A DNA stretch of 39,557 bases from Gonapodya prolifera JEL478 (lineage: Eukaryota > Monoblepharomycota > Monoblepharidomycetes > Monoblepharidales > Gonapodyaceae). Below, one piece after another: positions 11,137 to 21,893 of this stretch. The number at the start of each line of letters is the position of its first letter. Position 1 is the stretch's first letter. Where the stretch lies: NCBI GenBank assembly GCA_001574975.1, contig KQ965815.1, forward strand, positions 179,959 to 219,515, read 5' to 3'. The notes under the pieces were generated by a model, which did no database searches, was not told where the DNA came from, and saw only the letters and a list, made by a program, of their open reading frames with translations. Both the position numbers and the translations under genes were made by a program.

Positions 11137-14100
11137 ATGGCTGGATCAGTGACGTCTGTGTCCTTGGTGGAGCCCGAATTGGATTCACAAAGGACTCCCC
11201 TTTCACCCCAGAAACGACAACGTCGAATCGGTACCATGAGCAGCAGTCTGCGGCAGCAGTCTGGACCGAAAACGCCTCCTTTGAATATGTCTCGCTTCTC
11301 TACGGCTGCAAATCAGGCGTCGTCGGGAACGAGTGGACGAAATGGAGGTCCGAATCTTTTCGCTGGACAGAGGGCCCCAACTACCACTCCACGACACACA
11401 CCCGTGGTAGACCTGACGCAGGACGATGACGAGGATGACGACTTTCCTGTTACGAGAGGTGAAGCTCAGGAACCGGTGGTGGACGACGAGGACGACGATG
11501 TGATGATCGTCGACGTGGTTCGGTCACCGCTCGCATTAAAAGGGACCAAGGTTCCAACTCGGCCACCATCACCGAAACGGCCAATACCTTCGCTGGACTC
11601 GGCGTCTATTGTCTCGTCTCTTTCAAAGACCACTCGGAACGGAAACATCAACACGTTCTTCCAACCAATCACACCGGCTGAGCCAAAACCCAAGAAACCC
11701 GTGCAGGGCCCTATTGTCAACTCGTTTCGAAAAGCGGCTCAGAAGGACGTCTCCAAGCCGTCCGGCCCGAGTGCTTCTCAATCCCGCGGTAGTTCCTCAA
11801 GGGGTCCTCACTCGTCCGCATCATCCAAGTCGGTTGAGACCACCGTTCCACCTCGTCCTCGTCCTCAAATCGCGCCTCCACCACTTCGAAAACCTTCAGA
11901 ACCTGCCCTTCTGCCTCGTACTCAGCCTCAAGTCGCTCCTCCCCCTGGACTTCGCAAACCTTCGAAACTCCTCTCTGTGACAACAAAAGCCACTTCAACT
12001 CCACTTGCGCTCCCACGACCTCGCACACCTCCACTCGAGCCACCCATTATCGAATCAGAAACTAGCATGCAGTGGACCCAAGACACTTCGCCGTCATTGG
12101 AGGCTCTTCCGTCACCCGATCTGTTTGATGCATCTCCGATGGAGACTGAACCACCCCCAGCGGTCTTTCCTGCGCCTCCCCCCGCGCGTGCAATAAAAAT
12201 ACCCTATGCGCCAGTCTCTCTCCCCAGCCTTGCATCCGAAAAGCAACCTTCCTCGCCGCCACCAGCATACACTGATTTTCCATCAGACTCCTCTGCCCTT
12301 GGTGGTCCCATGAGCTCGCCCAGTGTACCCGTACACGTTGACGTTGCATACCCAGCCGAGGTCAGACCCTCTCTGGAATCGAGGCCCCATATTCCTTGGC
12401 CGACTCAAGTTCCTGAACCGACTGCACCTCCCCCACCCTATTCGTCTTTCGTTCGTGCCTCAGCTCTTCCATCTACGACCACTGCGGACACGGACGCGGC
12501 TACGCCCCTTTGGAGCAAGGCGGCCACTGCGATACGCCCACCGGTGGTTCCGCCTGTTATACCGCCCTCAGTGTCCAAGGCTCCAGCACCCGCCCAACCC
12601 ATCCCCAATCGTTCAGGAGGCTCCGTCACCAACTTATGGGGCAATGGCAAAGTCCCCCGGTCTCGCGCTTATCAGGCGAAGCAGTCCTCTCACTCAGCCA
12701 CCGGCCCAGGCGCAGCGGGTCACGTCCCTGGAAGATCGGCTGACTCTGAGAGGCGAAATGACGCGGCAGATGACGAGGAGGGCGGCGAGGGTCGCGAGGA
12801 TGAGGAGGGTCAGAAGGCTAGGTATGCCGTGTACGAAAGCAAGATGGAGTGGGGTGTAGAACATCCGGATGAGTTGGTGGAAGGTGAGATTGCTGCACCA
12901 ATATATCTGTAGTACATGATAATTCATCACGCTCATTTCCGTTGGCAACTTAGCTGCGTCACTCGCAGCGTGTCCTCTCCCACCTCGAACATACACTCCC
13001 CGTTTGGTCACGGATCCTCGAGGCGCGAAGGCGCTCGACGTTGGTTTGAGTAAGGTTCGTTTAAGACCCTGTGTCACTTACCTTGGAGTGCTCAGAACAC
13101 TCAACGTGTCCAACCGTTTCCAGATTCAGATGGAAAACCTTGTGTACGCTTGCCAGCGGCACGATTCCATGCTACCCAACGGCAAGGAGCGGGCAGGATT
13201 CTTTATCGGCGATGTGAGAATCCCCTTCTTTGTGCCAACTGAGGTTCCGTAATCGTTTACATTTCCTATCAGGGTGCTGGAGTCGGCAAGGGTCGATCAA
13301 TCGCTGGCATGTGCGTAACGATTCCCATGTTGCACTCAGTCCTCTTTGACTCACGATTCATCTTTTGTATACGAATCAGCGTCCTTGAGAACCACCTCAT
13401 TGCCACTTCGTCCGACTCTTCGTTTGAATCAGACACATCATTCCTCGCACCCTCCCCCCCTGGGCGCCGCGATCGTGCAGTATGGTTCTCCATTTCGGCG
13501 GACTTGGTGGAAGACGCGAGGCGAGATATGAAAGACGTCGGAGCGGAAACATTAAAGCTGTTCAGCTTGACAGGAGTGAGTCTGTCACTTTGATCACTGA
13601 TGTTGTATGCCGGAATTCACGTCCCGGAATTGTACCTAGCAACCGTACGGCCCCCTTTCTATGGGTGGTGGTGTATTGTTCTCAACATATGCTACTCTGA
13701 TTGGTCAAGCCAAAAGCCCCAAAAGAGACACCGAGACACGTTTGGGACAGATTGTGGAATGGTGTGGTGAGTCGATGTGATTGCCCAGCTTGGTTTCGAT
13801 TCATTGAGAATATTCTGTATATCAGGTGGGTTGTCATTTGAAGGCCTCCTTATTTTCGATGAATCGCACAAGGGAAAGAATCTCGTCCCACCTGGTCAGA
13901 AAAAAGGAGAGCTCTTCGGCTCAGACGAGAAGGGAACCAAAACTGGCAAGGCGATCCTCAGCATACAGGTGAGAGGACAAATTGGACGAGATGCGAAATA
14001 AAGCGACAACTCTGATTTCGGAACGTTAGGAGCGACTCCCAAATGCGAGAGTTCTGTATGTGAGTGCAACAGGGGCGTCCGAACCCCGAAACATGGCGTA

Positions 14101-17100
14101 TATGGTCCGGTTGGGACTTTGGGGAGCGAAGAGTAAGTGCCGTCGCATCGAGGAGACCTCAAGGCTCCATCGCTCACTTTCGAATTCGGAAGCCGCCTTT
14201 CCGCATTTTGGAGCGTTCTTATCGGCTGTCAGTCAAAGAGGTGCTGGCGCCATGGAATGCGTCGCATGTGATATGAAGGTGAGGCCTACTGCTTTTGCAT
14301 AACCAACGACTATTCGCATGAACGGAAACATTTATTTAATACGAATAGGCAATGGGCGTGTATCTATCGCGAACTCTGTCGTACACAGATGCTACTTTCG
14401 AGATTGCCCGGTTCTCCCTTGACCAAACTGAGATTTCGTATGACGAGGCTGCTCGACTTTGGGTCGAGATCAAAACCACTTTGGAGGGCTGGGTGAGAAA
14501 TGCAACAGAGACTCTTGAAGGGAAGAAGGTTGCTGCTCTGTGGCGATACTATTGGGGTAGTTTTGTGAGTTCCATTCGTGTATTCATCGTGTGGATAGAC
14601 ATTCCCGATACCAATCACGCGTGCAGCAACGTTTTTTCAAATATTTGTGTATATCGGCCAAAGTCCCTAAGACGATCGAGCTCGCCCGAGAGGCTCTCCG
14701 GAACGGTAAAGTAAGTCATGTGCAATGTTTACCCGTTCGTCACACTATCGCTTGACACTGCCTTTTTTTTTCCAGTCCGTTGTTATTGGGTTGCAAGGAA
14801 CAGGGGAGGCACGAACTGCTGATAGACTTGACGATGAAGGTGATGATTTAGACGATCTGGTGAGTCTTCTTCAGCAAAATGACATGGAGCTTGAGAGTGC
14901 GTCTCAAACGTACACTTTCTTCGCCTTCTGAAAGGTTTCCGCACCCCGGGAAGTCGCCAAAGGGATGATCGATCATTTTGCGATGAAATGCTTCGGAATC
15001 AAATTGGCTAACCTTGAGCGGCCTCGCAGAGGGAATGAAGACAGTAATAGCGAATCAGGGAGCGATTTTGAGGTGGAAATTGCGTCGGAGGATGAAAGGG
15101 GAAATATCAGGCTGAAGAAGAAGAAAGGACGGAACGGTGGAGGACGAGGGGCGCCGAAGGTTCGTTCATCCCGTGATTTGAAACCCGGGATCAGCAGACT
15201 CATCGACAAGTTTTGCTCTTTGTAGCTAACGTATGATCCTAGAACTGGACGCAGTCGTCGAACGAACGCCAACTACCAATCTTACGATGATGACTCCGAC
15301 TCTGACGCGGAAAATAAGGATCCCATCTCAAAGGCTCCGCGACTGAAGCGAAAGGAGAGCGAGCGCCAACTATGCGATTCGGATGATGATTTCACCGAGT
15401 CTGGTTTTTTCGGAGATGCTCGGCCGGCGCAAGCACGTAAGAAAGTGAGGCTTGGTCACGTTGTAGCTCTATCGGGCACAGAGACAGATGATGGAGAATC
15501 TGCAGTCCTCGGATCGCACACGAAGGCAAGTTTCATTTTCCGTTCCTGTTCATGGACTAGGATCCATAACTGGACGCAACTTGTAGATCTCGAACGACAC
15601 TGTTATCTCTGCAACTGACCAAGAAAGGAGTCTTGACGTTCAGATGGAGGTGAAAACTATTGCGTGGGTAACCCAGCGTCATTTCTTCGTCCTTTCACGA
15701 GCTTTAATGTTTAAAGCAATGCTAGATCTGACCAAATATCAAGCTCGACTACGCAACATAATTCTGGGCCTGCAAACTCATCGTACGATGGTTTTGGGAT
15801 GGGAATGACTTTGATGGGAATTCGGAACGAGTCATCGTCTTCGTTTACGGTCTCGTCTGTATCATCAGTCGGACAGAACATGAAACAGGTTGTGTTCCAC
15901 TCTCAGTGATCCGATATCACGGAATAAATGTTGACCTCCATCCACATGCTTAGCGAATCGACCAGCTGCGACTTCCGAACAATCCGCTGGACACATTGAT
16001 TACTGCTCTCGGTGGTCCTGGAAAAGTTGCAGAGGTGCGTTATTCATCTCCGCCCCGCAGCATAACTCGGTCAGCTCTAAAACGGTTTTGAATTACTCCA
16101 CTTGCAGCTCACTGGTCGAAAGCTAAGAGCTGTTGTAGACCCAAACAATCCGGCAAGATTTGTTTACGAAAATCGGAATGTGGATGGTATGGCCCAGAAA
16201 GACGTGAATCTCGTGGAACGAGATGCATTCCAGAGCGGTCGTAAGCTTGTCGCCATCATCAGTGAAGCTGCGAGTGCGGGTATCTCTCTTCAAGGTAAGT
16301 ATAGCTAAGCTCAAGATGTATATAGTTTGTGCTCACTCGCTGTTTCCAACAGCGGATCGACGAGTTCGAAACCAGCGCCGAAGAGTTCACATTACCATCG
16401 AGCTGGCATGGAGTGCCGACAAGGCTATTCAACAGCTGGGACGGAGTCATCGGTCGAATCAGAGTTCCGCGCCGGAATACATTTTGGTCATTTCGGACAT
16501 TGGTGGGGAGATGAGATTTGCGAGTGCAGTGAGTTCAAGATTCGCATTTATTGCATTCAGTTCTGACCCAGATTCTCGACGTTTATAGGTAGCGAAACGG
16601 TTGGAATCGCTTGGCGCGTTAACAAAGGGCGATAGACGCGCCACCGATGGGATATCGTTGTCGAATTTCAACTTTGAAACCAAGTGGGGAAAACTCGCGT
16701 TAGAAGCCGTGAGTAGCTGTGTTGCGAATATGTTCTTTGCTTGATGTCAACATGAACTTGTGAATATTCGTTTTCTCCCAGTTGCACTCCAACATCGATG
16801 GTCGCACATTGTTCCCTGTCATGCCCGATGGTCTTGAGGAAGGCGAGAACGCTGATTCCTTCTTTGGAGCCACGCGCAATGCGTTTGAGGCTCTGGGCTT
16901 GGCCGACAATGGAACCGATGATGCTAAAGTCAAGAAGTTCCTCAATCGGTGCGACCCATGTGTCAATGCCTCCAAGCTCTTGCGAGAAGGCCTAACCTTT
17001 TTCTCAACAGCTTGCTTGGAATCCACCCTGTGACGCTTCAAAACAAGATTTTTGATTACTTCCTTCGCCATTTAAAGGTAGCTTTATTCTTGAACAGTGC

Positions 17101-18267
17101 TATTTCCGTCGAGTAATCTCGGCTCCAATTTCTTAAGATTGTTCTGGATGAAGCTCGCCGTAACGGTCATTTGGATTCTGGTATCGGTGAGCTGAGGTAC
17201 CACTTCGTACCAACCGGAACATTGTATTCATAGTTTTGCCTGCAGAGGACGTCGGTGGCTCTTTGTGTACCGTCAAGCTCGAGAAAGAACCCGTCCTCGT
17301 ATTCCAAGATGCTTTCTCCAAGATCAAAACACAACACTGGGCACTCAAAGTTGATCGAGGATTGACCTTCGAGGATGCCACCAATATTCACGAGGAGTGG
17401 AAGAACGACCATCCACGGAATGGGTGGTATATTTCAAAGAGTGGGGAATCAGTGCTGCTGGCCCGTGACTCAGGGAAGAGTGGGGTGCACGCGCGTGTCT
17501 ACAAGTACGTGAACATGTCGCCCTTCAGGGTGGAATACCTGATGAGATTATTTATCGCTGTAGGCCTCATCTGGGCGAGGTTGTGTCTTTGAACTACTGG
17601 AGCGACTTGTTGCGAGGGCACACGAGGGTCCATGATGCGCAGGTCGCAACGAAAGTAAAGAAGCTCTGGTAGGTACAACCTGCTCCTATGATATGATATT
17701 TGACTTTCTGAACTGTACCACGCATCCATTTTTTGAACAGGGATCGACAATACGAATCTAGGTGAGGATGTATTGCATGTGCACGCCGCTCGAGAATCTT
17801 AAACATTAATGTCATGATGGTGCTTTTCTAGTGTTACACTGTGTACCCACGCGATGATGTCCCTCAACGGACGATGCAAGAACGTTGCTGCCGGTCTTGG
17901 CTGTACCGTCGGCAAGCGGGTCCGAGAGTACCACATCCTTGCCGGCGCAGTCGTTCCAGGTGAAGTAATTTTAATCAATGTCTCGTCGCGATGTCTCTCT
18001 GGACATGTCCTTTCTGATAGTTTGGACGAAGGTAGAGGACGCTCTCCTACAAGCGGGATGCACCGAGCGGATCAAGATTGTCAGAGCCACAGTTACGGAG
18101 ATGGACCGACGCATTATCGGTATGTTGTTGCTCAGGTTAAAACGACCGAATTGTCAAGATCTTGATGGTGAACATCCCCTAATTCAGGTATTCTGATCCC
18201 AGTGAAGTTTGTCAGCCACGTACTCGCGGCGTTGGCGAAGGCGCAAGTGACCGGTGATAGCGACTGA
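11137..18267 (+). CDS. SBNO: Strawberry notch (SBNO) family helicase
   Basis: Twenty-nine exons join in one frame to about 1776 residues. The first 580 residues are disordered, acidic and proline-rich. Then come the two SBNO helicase lobes: [16 protein letters not shown], Walker A GAGVGKGR (about 647-654), AVWFSIS, motif II DESH (about 778-781), [24 protein letters not shown], motif [12 protein letters not shown] (about 1377-1386), [16 protein letters not shown], and the C-terminal CTHAMM...GLGC and VWTKVE blocks. Animal SBNO proteins are nuclear transcription or chromatin co-regulators; the fungal role is not known to me. Between the lobes an acidic, lysine-rich insert of about 200 residues is present. 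Exons include 12954-13054, 13273-13310, 13826-13968, 14349-14564, 15226-15525, 15587-15663, 15726-15888, 16353-16528, 17234-17504, 17741-17761 and 18188-18267. The ATG at 11137 keeps an SPQKRQRR nuclear signal; 11236 is an alternative start. Looks intact. Confidence 0.93.
15526..15586 (+). other. GC-AG intron in the SBNO gene
   Basis: The exon ends AAG and the intron starts GCAAGT, otherwise a perfect donor, and ends TTGTAG. Reading through it in frame meets a stop soon after the acceptor, and excluding it joins the acidic linker in frame. It is the only non-GT donor I needed in this gene. Confidence 0.65.
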
Positions 18268-18755
18268 AAAATATTCATTTGCACTCGTCTTAAGTCTACA
18301 CGTTTACATTCAACACTTGTGATTTAGCAACAAACAAAAATTGAATCATTGAATGAAGTGACAATTGAGTGACACACTGCAGCGACCTGATTATGTGTCG
18401 CTGAAGTCTCATCTATATCAAAATTCACATGACGTAGTTGTGCATACCATATGCTTTCAGAGATCGACGTCGAGATGGAATTCATCCTTTCTGACACGCG
18501 AAGAGGCATTATCGTGGTGCTACTATACGGCCAAGTGGAATCTTTTCTGAGATCTGTGTAAGTATATGTCCGATTGTTTTCTGTGCCAGGGAAAGTGAAG
18601 CGTCGAGTCTCGCCATCGCAACTTTGATTTTTTGAGGCGGGGTTTCATATCTTGTAACAATGGTGCCGTGCAATGTTTCCAAAAACTGCAGCCGCGGCGA
18701 AACTGAGGATCTTCCCCACACACACTCACCCTCTCTATCTCTGTCACGCGCACCG
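18268..18755. other. Intergenic, no gene seen
   Basis: Spacer between the SBNO stop and the dihydrofolate-reductase-like relic. Nothing identifiable apart from the 3' end of the upstream transcript. Confidence 0.5.
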
Positions 18756-19275
18756 ATGAAGGTGCACGTATTCATTGCAACATCAGTTGATGGCTTTATT
18801 GCTCCCAATGATGGCTCGATTGACCGGCTGACGTCGCTCCCCTGCCCAGAAGCTCTTTACAAGGAGTTCAGGTCGAAAGTGGACTGTCTCACAATGGGCC
18901 GCGGAACATTTGAAACCGTTTCAAGATTTGACAAATGAGCTTAAGGACAAACCCGTGTTTCTTGCAAGCAGGTCGATTACAAGTGTTCCCGAAAAGTTCG
19001 AAGACAAGAACGTTGAAATGGTGAAGGGCTCCCAGAGTTACATTTTGGAGATCCTTGAGACGAAGGGCTTTGAGACCATTTATTTGGACGGAGGCGCGCT
19101 CATTCAAGACTTCCTGCTGGCGGACCTGGTGGCGCTGTAGTTGGCCAGTTGCTTGGGGCAGGAAGGCGGCTGTTTGAGTAGGTCATTAAGCCGCTTGAGT
19201 TTGAGCTTGTATCGGCGGAGAAGTTGACTGATTCGATGAGCATGAGTCAGTGGAAAAGGCGGAAAAGCGACTGGT
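18756..19275 (+). pseudogene. Dihydrofolate-reductase-like (RibD C-terminal fold) protein relic
   Basis: The ATG at 18756 begins MKVHVFIATSVDGFIAPNDG, the diagnostic N-terminus of the YwjB/YyaP-like DHFR-fold family. It is followed by LTMGRGTFETV, then in another frame DKPVFLASRSITSVPEKF, ETIYLDGGALIQ and DLVAL, and in a third frame LGAGRRLFE and SAEKLTDSMSMSQW. A working copy would be a NADPH-dependent reductase of about 180 residues. Lesions seen: a frame change at about 18930-18945, a second near 19125-19140 together with loss of a few codons, and an in-frame TAG at 19179-19181. No intron with legal ends repairs these. The family is common in bacteria and patchy in fungi, so past transfer is possible but not shown here. 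Confidence 0.8.
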
Positions 19276-19583
19276 ATGTTCACGTGACGTTGTGCATGTC
19301 TTGGCCAGATAATCGAAAACTTATCCATGGCGTTGCTCACACTACGTATGCGAATAGGTTGTCCAGACTGGTAAAAAACGTACCAAATTGATATTGTGCG
19401 GGTGTGAAAAACGTATCATCTACGATGTTATGATGTCGTTTCGAATGATTCCCATGCATTTTGAAGATTTACAAAGATCACATAGCTTTCTTACGTCCGC
19501 CACTATGCCATCACTCCCAAACCAACTTTCACCCTGAGTTGAGCTCCCAGACATTCACATATCCAAACTCTCGTTCTATCAGA

Positions 19584-20835
19584 CTACGCAATTGGAGCGC
19601 ATCCACCAAGAGTCTTGTCAGTCCACGTGTTCAGATCGGTATCGGGTCCTTCAGGTCCCCGAACTGACCACTTGAAAGATATGCGGAGGGGTTCTGGACG
19701 CCTCGCCACGATGGCATCAAATGCAAGCTTCCCCACCACGTCTGGGTGAAGACTTGACCCCACACGTGGCCCTCCCTCCATAATTCAAATTCTGCAAGAT
19801 GATGAAGTGTTGCCGCGAAGTAAATGAGAAGGTTCAGATACACGTACATTCCAAGCCCAGCAAGGCTCAACCTCCTCAGGTTTGGGCAGTTCTCAACTAT
19901 TGCTCTTCAAAATTCTGAAGGAGCAAATGTGTATACATCGCTTTCATCACTTATTACGCCAAAAAAGAAAAGCTGCATGCCAACATTGTCGAGAATTGTG
20001 TGAAGGTGCTGAGAGGTCTTCGAACAAGGGACCTCGAGCTCTCGAAGGTTAACAACAGTCTTAATGCGTTGCACCTCGTCGAAATTCCATTGAAAAGTTA
20101 TGGCGACGAGATTTTGAAATTCGAAAAGTTTCGCAAAGTTTTCAACCTCGTTAGGCTCCAGTGTTAGGCGCTTCAAAGAATTCGTGCTCTCAAGAGGGAG
20201 TGACCACTTCAAAGGGTTGAAATGTCCATCAAAACCAAGACTTACGTAAAGTCGGTTCAGCGATTTGCACCTTTTCAGAAACTGAGTGAGTCAAGGGGAG
20301 ACATGGGTGGGTATTTTTTTGACTTCAATGGAGACAACGCTTGAAGCCGTGTCAAGTGCCATTGACGCCCATGCAATGAAGATTCTGTCTGAAACCGAAT
20401 CCAATGTCCAACTGCGAACATGACGTTTCACTGTAAACAGCGTTCCGTAGTGTTGAGAATTTTTTCTGCTGCATCATCCTCGAGCTTTGACAACGTTATG
20501 TGCTTTGGCTGTATGAGTTGTTCCACTTTGACCCCGTCGAATGAGCGGAAGGCGTCCAGCTGCTGATTGCTACGATTAGATCTGCATATCGTCCACGTTT
20601 CCCACGAAGAGTCGAGAGCAACAGGATACCAAGCTTTGCTGGAGTCACAGCGAAAGAAAATAAGCTTGTCGCGTCAAAACACCCTGGGCCGCTGCAGCTG
20701 CTGAAGAGAAGAAAAGAGAGCTCACAAAACGCGCGCGCACGAAGCGATATCCGGTGGCGGAAGAGAGCCGATCACCAGTTGCAGCAACTCTGGAACAGAA
20801 AACGTCGCATCCCAGGGTCTGCACTTCCGCTCCAT
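19584..20835 (-). pseudogene. F-box protein relic, copy A of a tandem pair
   Basis: The minus-strand ATG at 20835 starts MERKCRPWDATFSVPELLQL and continues into an F-box ending SCARV. A clean 87-base intron (20725-20639) then joins KAWYPVALDSSWETW, the usual sequel in basidiomycete F-box proteins. The leucine-rich body follows to 19584. Breaks: a frame change near 20430-20440, in-frame TGA at 20291-20293, in-frame TGA at 19907-19909 and a one-base loss at about 19755-19770. The last two are visible by alignment with copy B: ENCPNLRRLSL against ENCPPLKHLRL, and GKLAFDAIVARRPEPL against GKLTFDAIVKSRSEPL. The protein would have been an SCF substrate adaptor. Correct splice sites with a broken frame point to recent decay. 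Confidence 0.8.
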
Positions 20836-21307
20836 GATTTGAGAAATCCAAGAAAGGAAAGTGATAAATGTCTCACTCCTCAGAGCGAAGGAACAGACGC
20901 TTCGACTGCGTCTTCAATCGAAACTGAGAAAATGAGGAATGCAGAACATCCGGAAATTCTGCTGCGCTGTGAATCCTTCCCCGGCGTGTCGCCCTTGTCC
21001 ATCGTCCTTCCCCCACCGCGGGTTTGGAGCGCATGAGACTTCATTTAATTTTATATTTTTGCAGCTCTTTGGTGATTTTTGTGATCACTCCAAGTCCTCA
21101 CTGAACACCTACTAATGCGTGTCGAGGCGGCTGACATAATTATGTATGCGGACGGGTGGTACAAGGCGGAAGTTGGTTTTCGTGTCTTGTTGCTTGATCA
21201 TCAAAACGGCGGAATTATTTCATGCGCGCCGTCTATGAGCCAAAAGGGGGGCGATTCGACAGCATTTATTTGCATTGACTGGCCGCAACATTACATAACT
21301 CACACAT
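20836..21307. other. Spacer between tandem F-box relics
   Basis: Would hold the old promoter of copy A and the 3' flank of copy B. Short open frames on both strands have no family signal. Confidence 0.45.
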
Positions 21308-21893
21308 CTAATCACCGTCTGTAAGATTGACAGAAGTCCAACCACCTGGCGTCTTATCTGTCCACATGTCCAAATCGGTGTTTTCTCTATGAAACGTCTG
21401 CGCTGACCACTCAAAACACACATGTAGCGGTTCGCTGCGGCTCTTCACAATAGCGTCGAATGTAAGTTTGCCTAAAATGTCTGGATAAACGTCTGTTCCC
21501 CACACGCAAGAATGGCTCCAAAATTCAAGTATTGCGAGATTGGGAAGAGTTGCGGCCAAGTAAATCGCAACCGTTAAATCCACCGCGTCAAACTCATCGA
21601 GCCTCAAGTGCTTCAATGGTGGACAGTTCTCGGCTATTGCTCGAGCAAAATCTGGCTGAATTTGGAAGTGCAAAAAGTCATTGTCATATCTTGTGACACC
21701 AAAGGAGAGAAGCTCCGTTGAAACATTCTTAGCAATGTTTGAAGCTTCTGAGGGGTGGTCGTGTATGGAACCTTCAGCTTATGAAGGGTCGGAAGATTCT
21801 GGATGCATTCTACCTCCTCAAGTTCACCCCAGCAGCCCAGGAAACGAAGATTTTGGAACCCTTCTATCATTGAAGAAGCCCCCAATTGAAAGC
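21308..21893 (-). pseudogene. F-box protein C-terminal relic, copy B of a tandem pair
   Basis: Only the leucine-rich C-terminal half is present. The upper part (FQNLRFLGCWGELEEVECIQ) is read in one frame to about 21733, the lower part (VSTELLSFGVTRYDNDFLHF, then RAIAENCPPLKHLRL and a shared TDLDMWTDKTPGGW tail) in another. Losing one A in a short A run near 21729-21733 explains the switch. Copy A matches both halves. The 5' end is cut off where the stop codon of the neighbouring minus-strand gene lies (21894), so the F-box half of copy B is missing altogether. Not likely to make a working adaptor. Confidence 0.75.

Noticed and set aside
11466-12349. Minus-strand frames inside the SBNO first exon
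   Set aside because: Antisense shadows of a Pro/Ser-rich coding exon.
15650-15730. Apparent frameshift in the SBNO linker
   Set aside because: A GTGGGT donor at 15664 gives phase 2 and joins correctly to the exon at 15726, so no lesion is needed.
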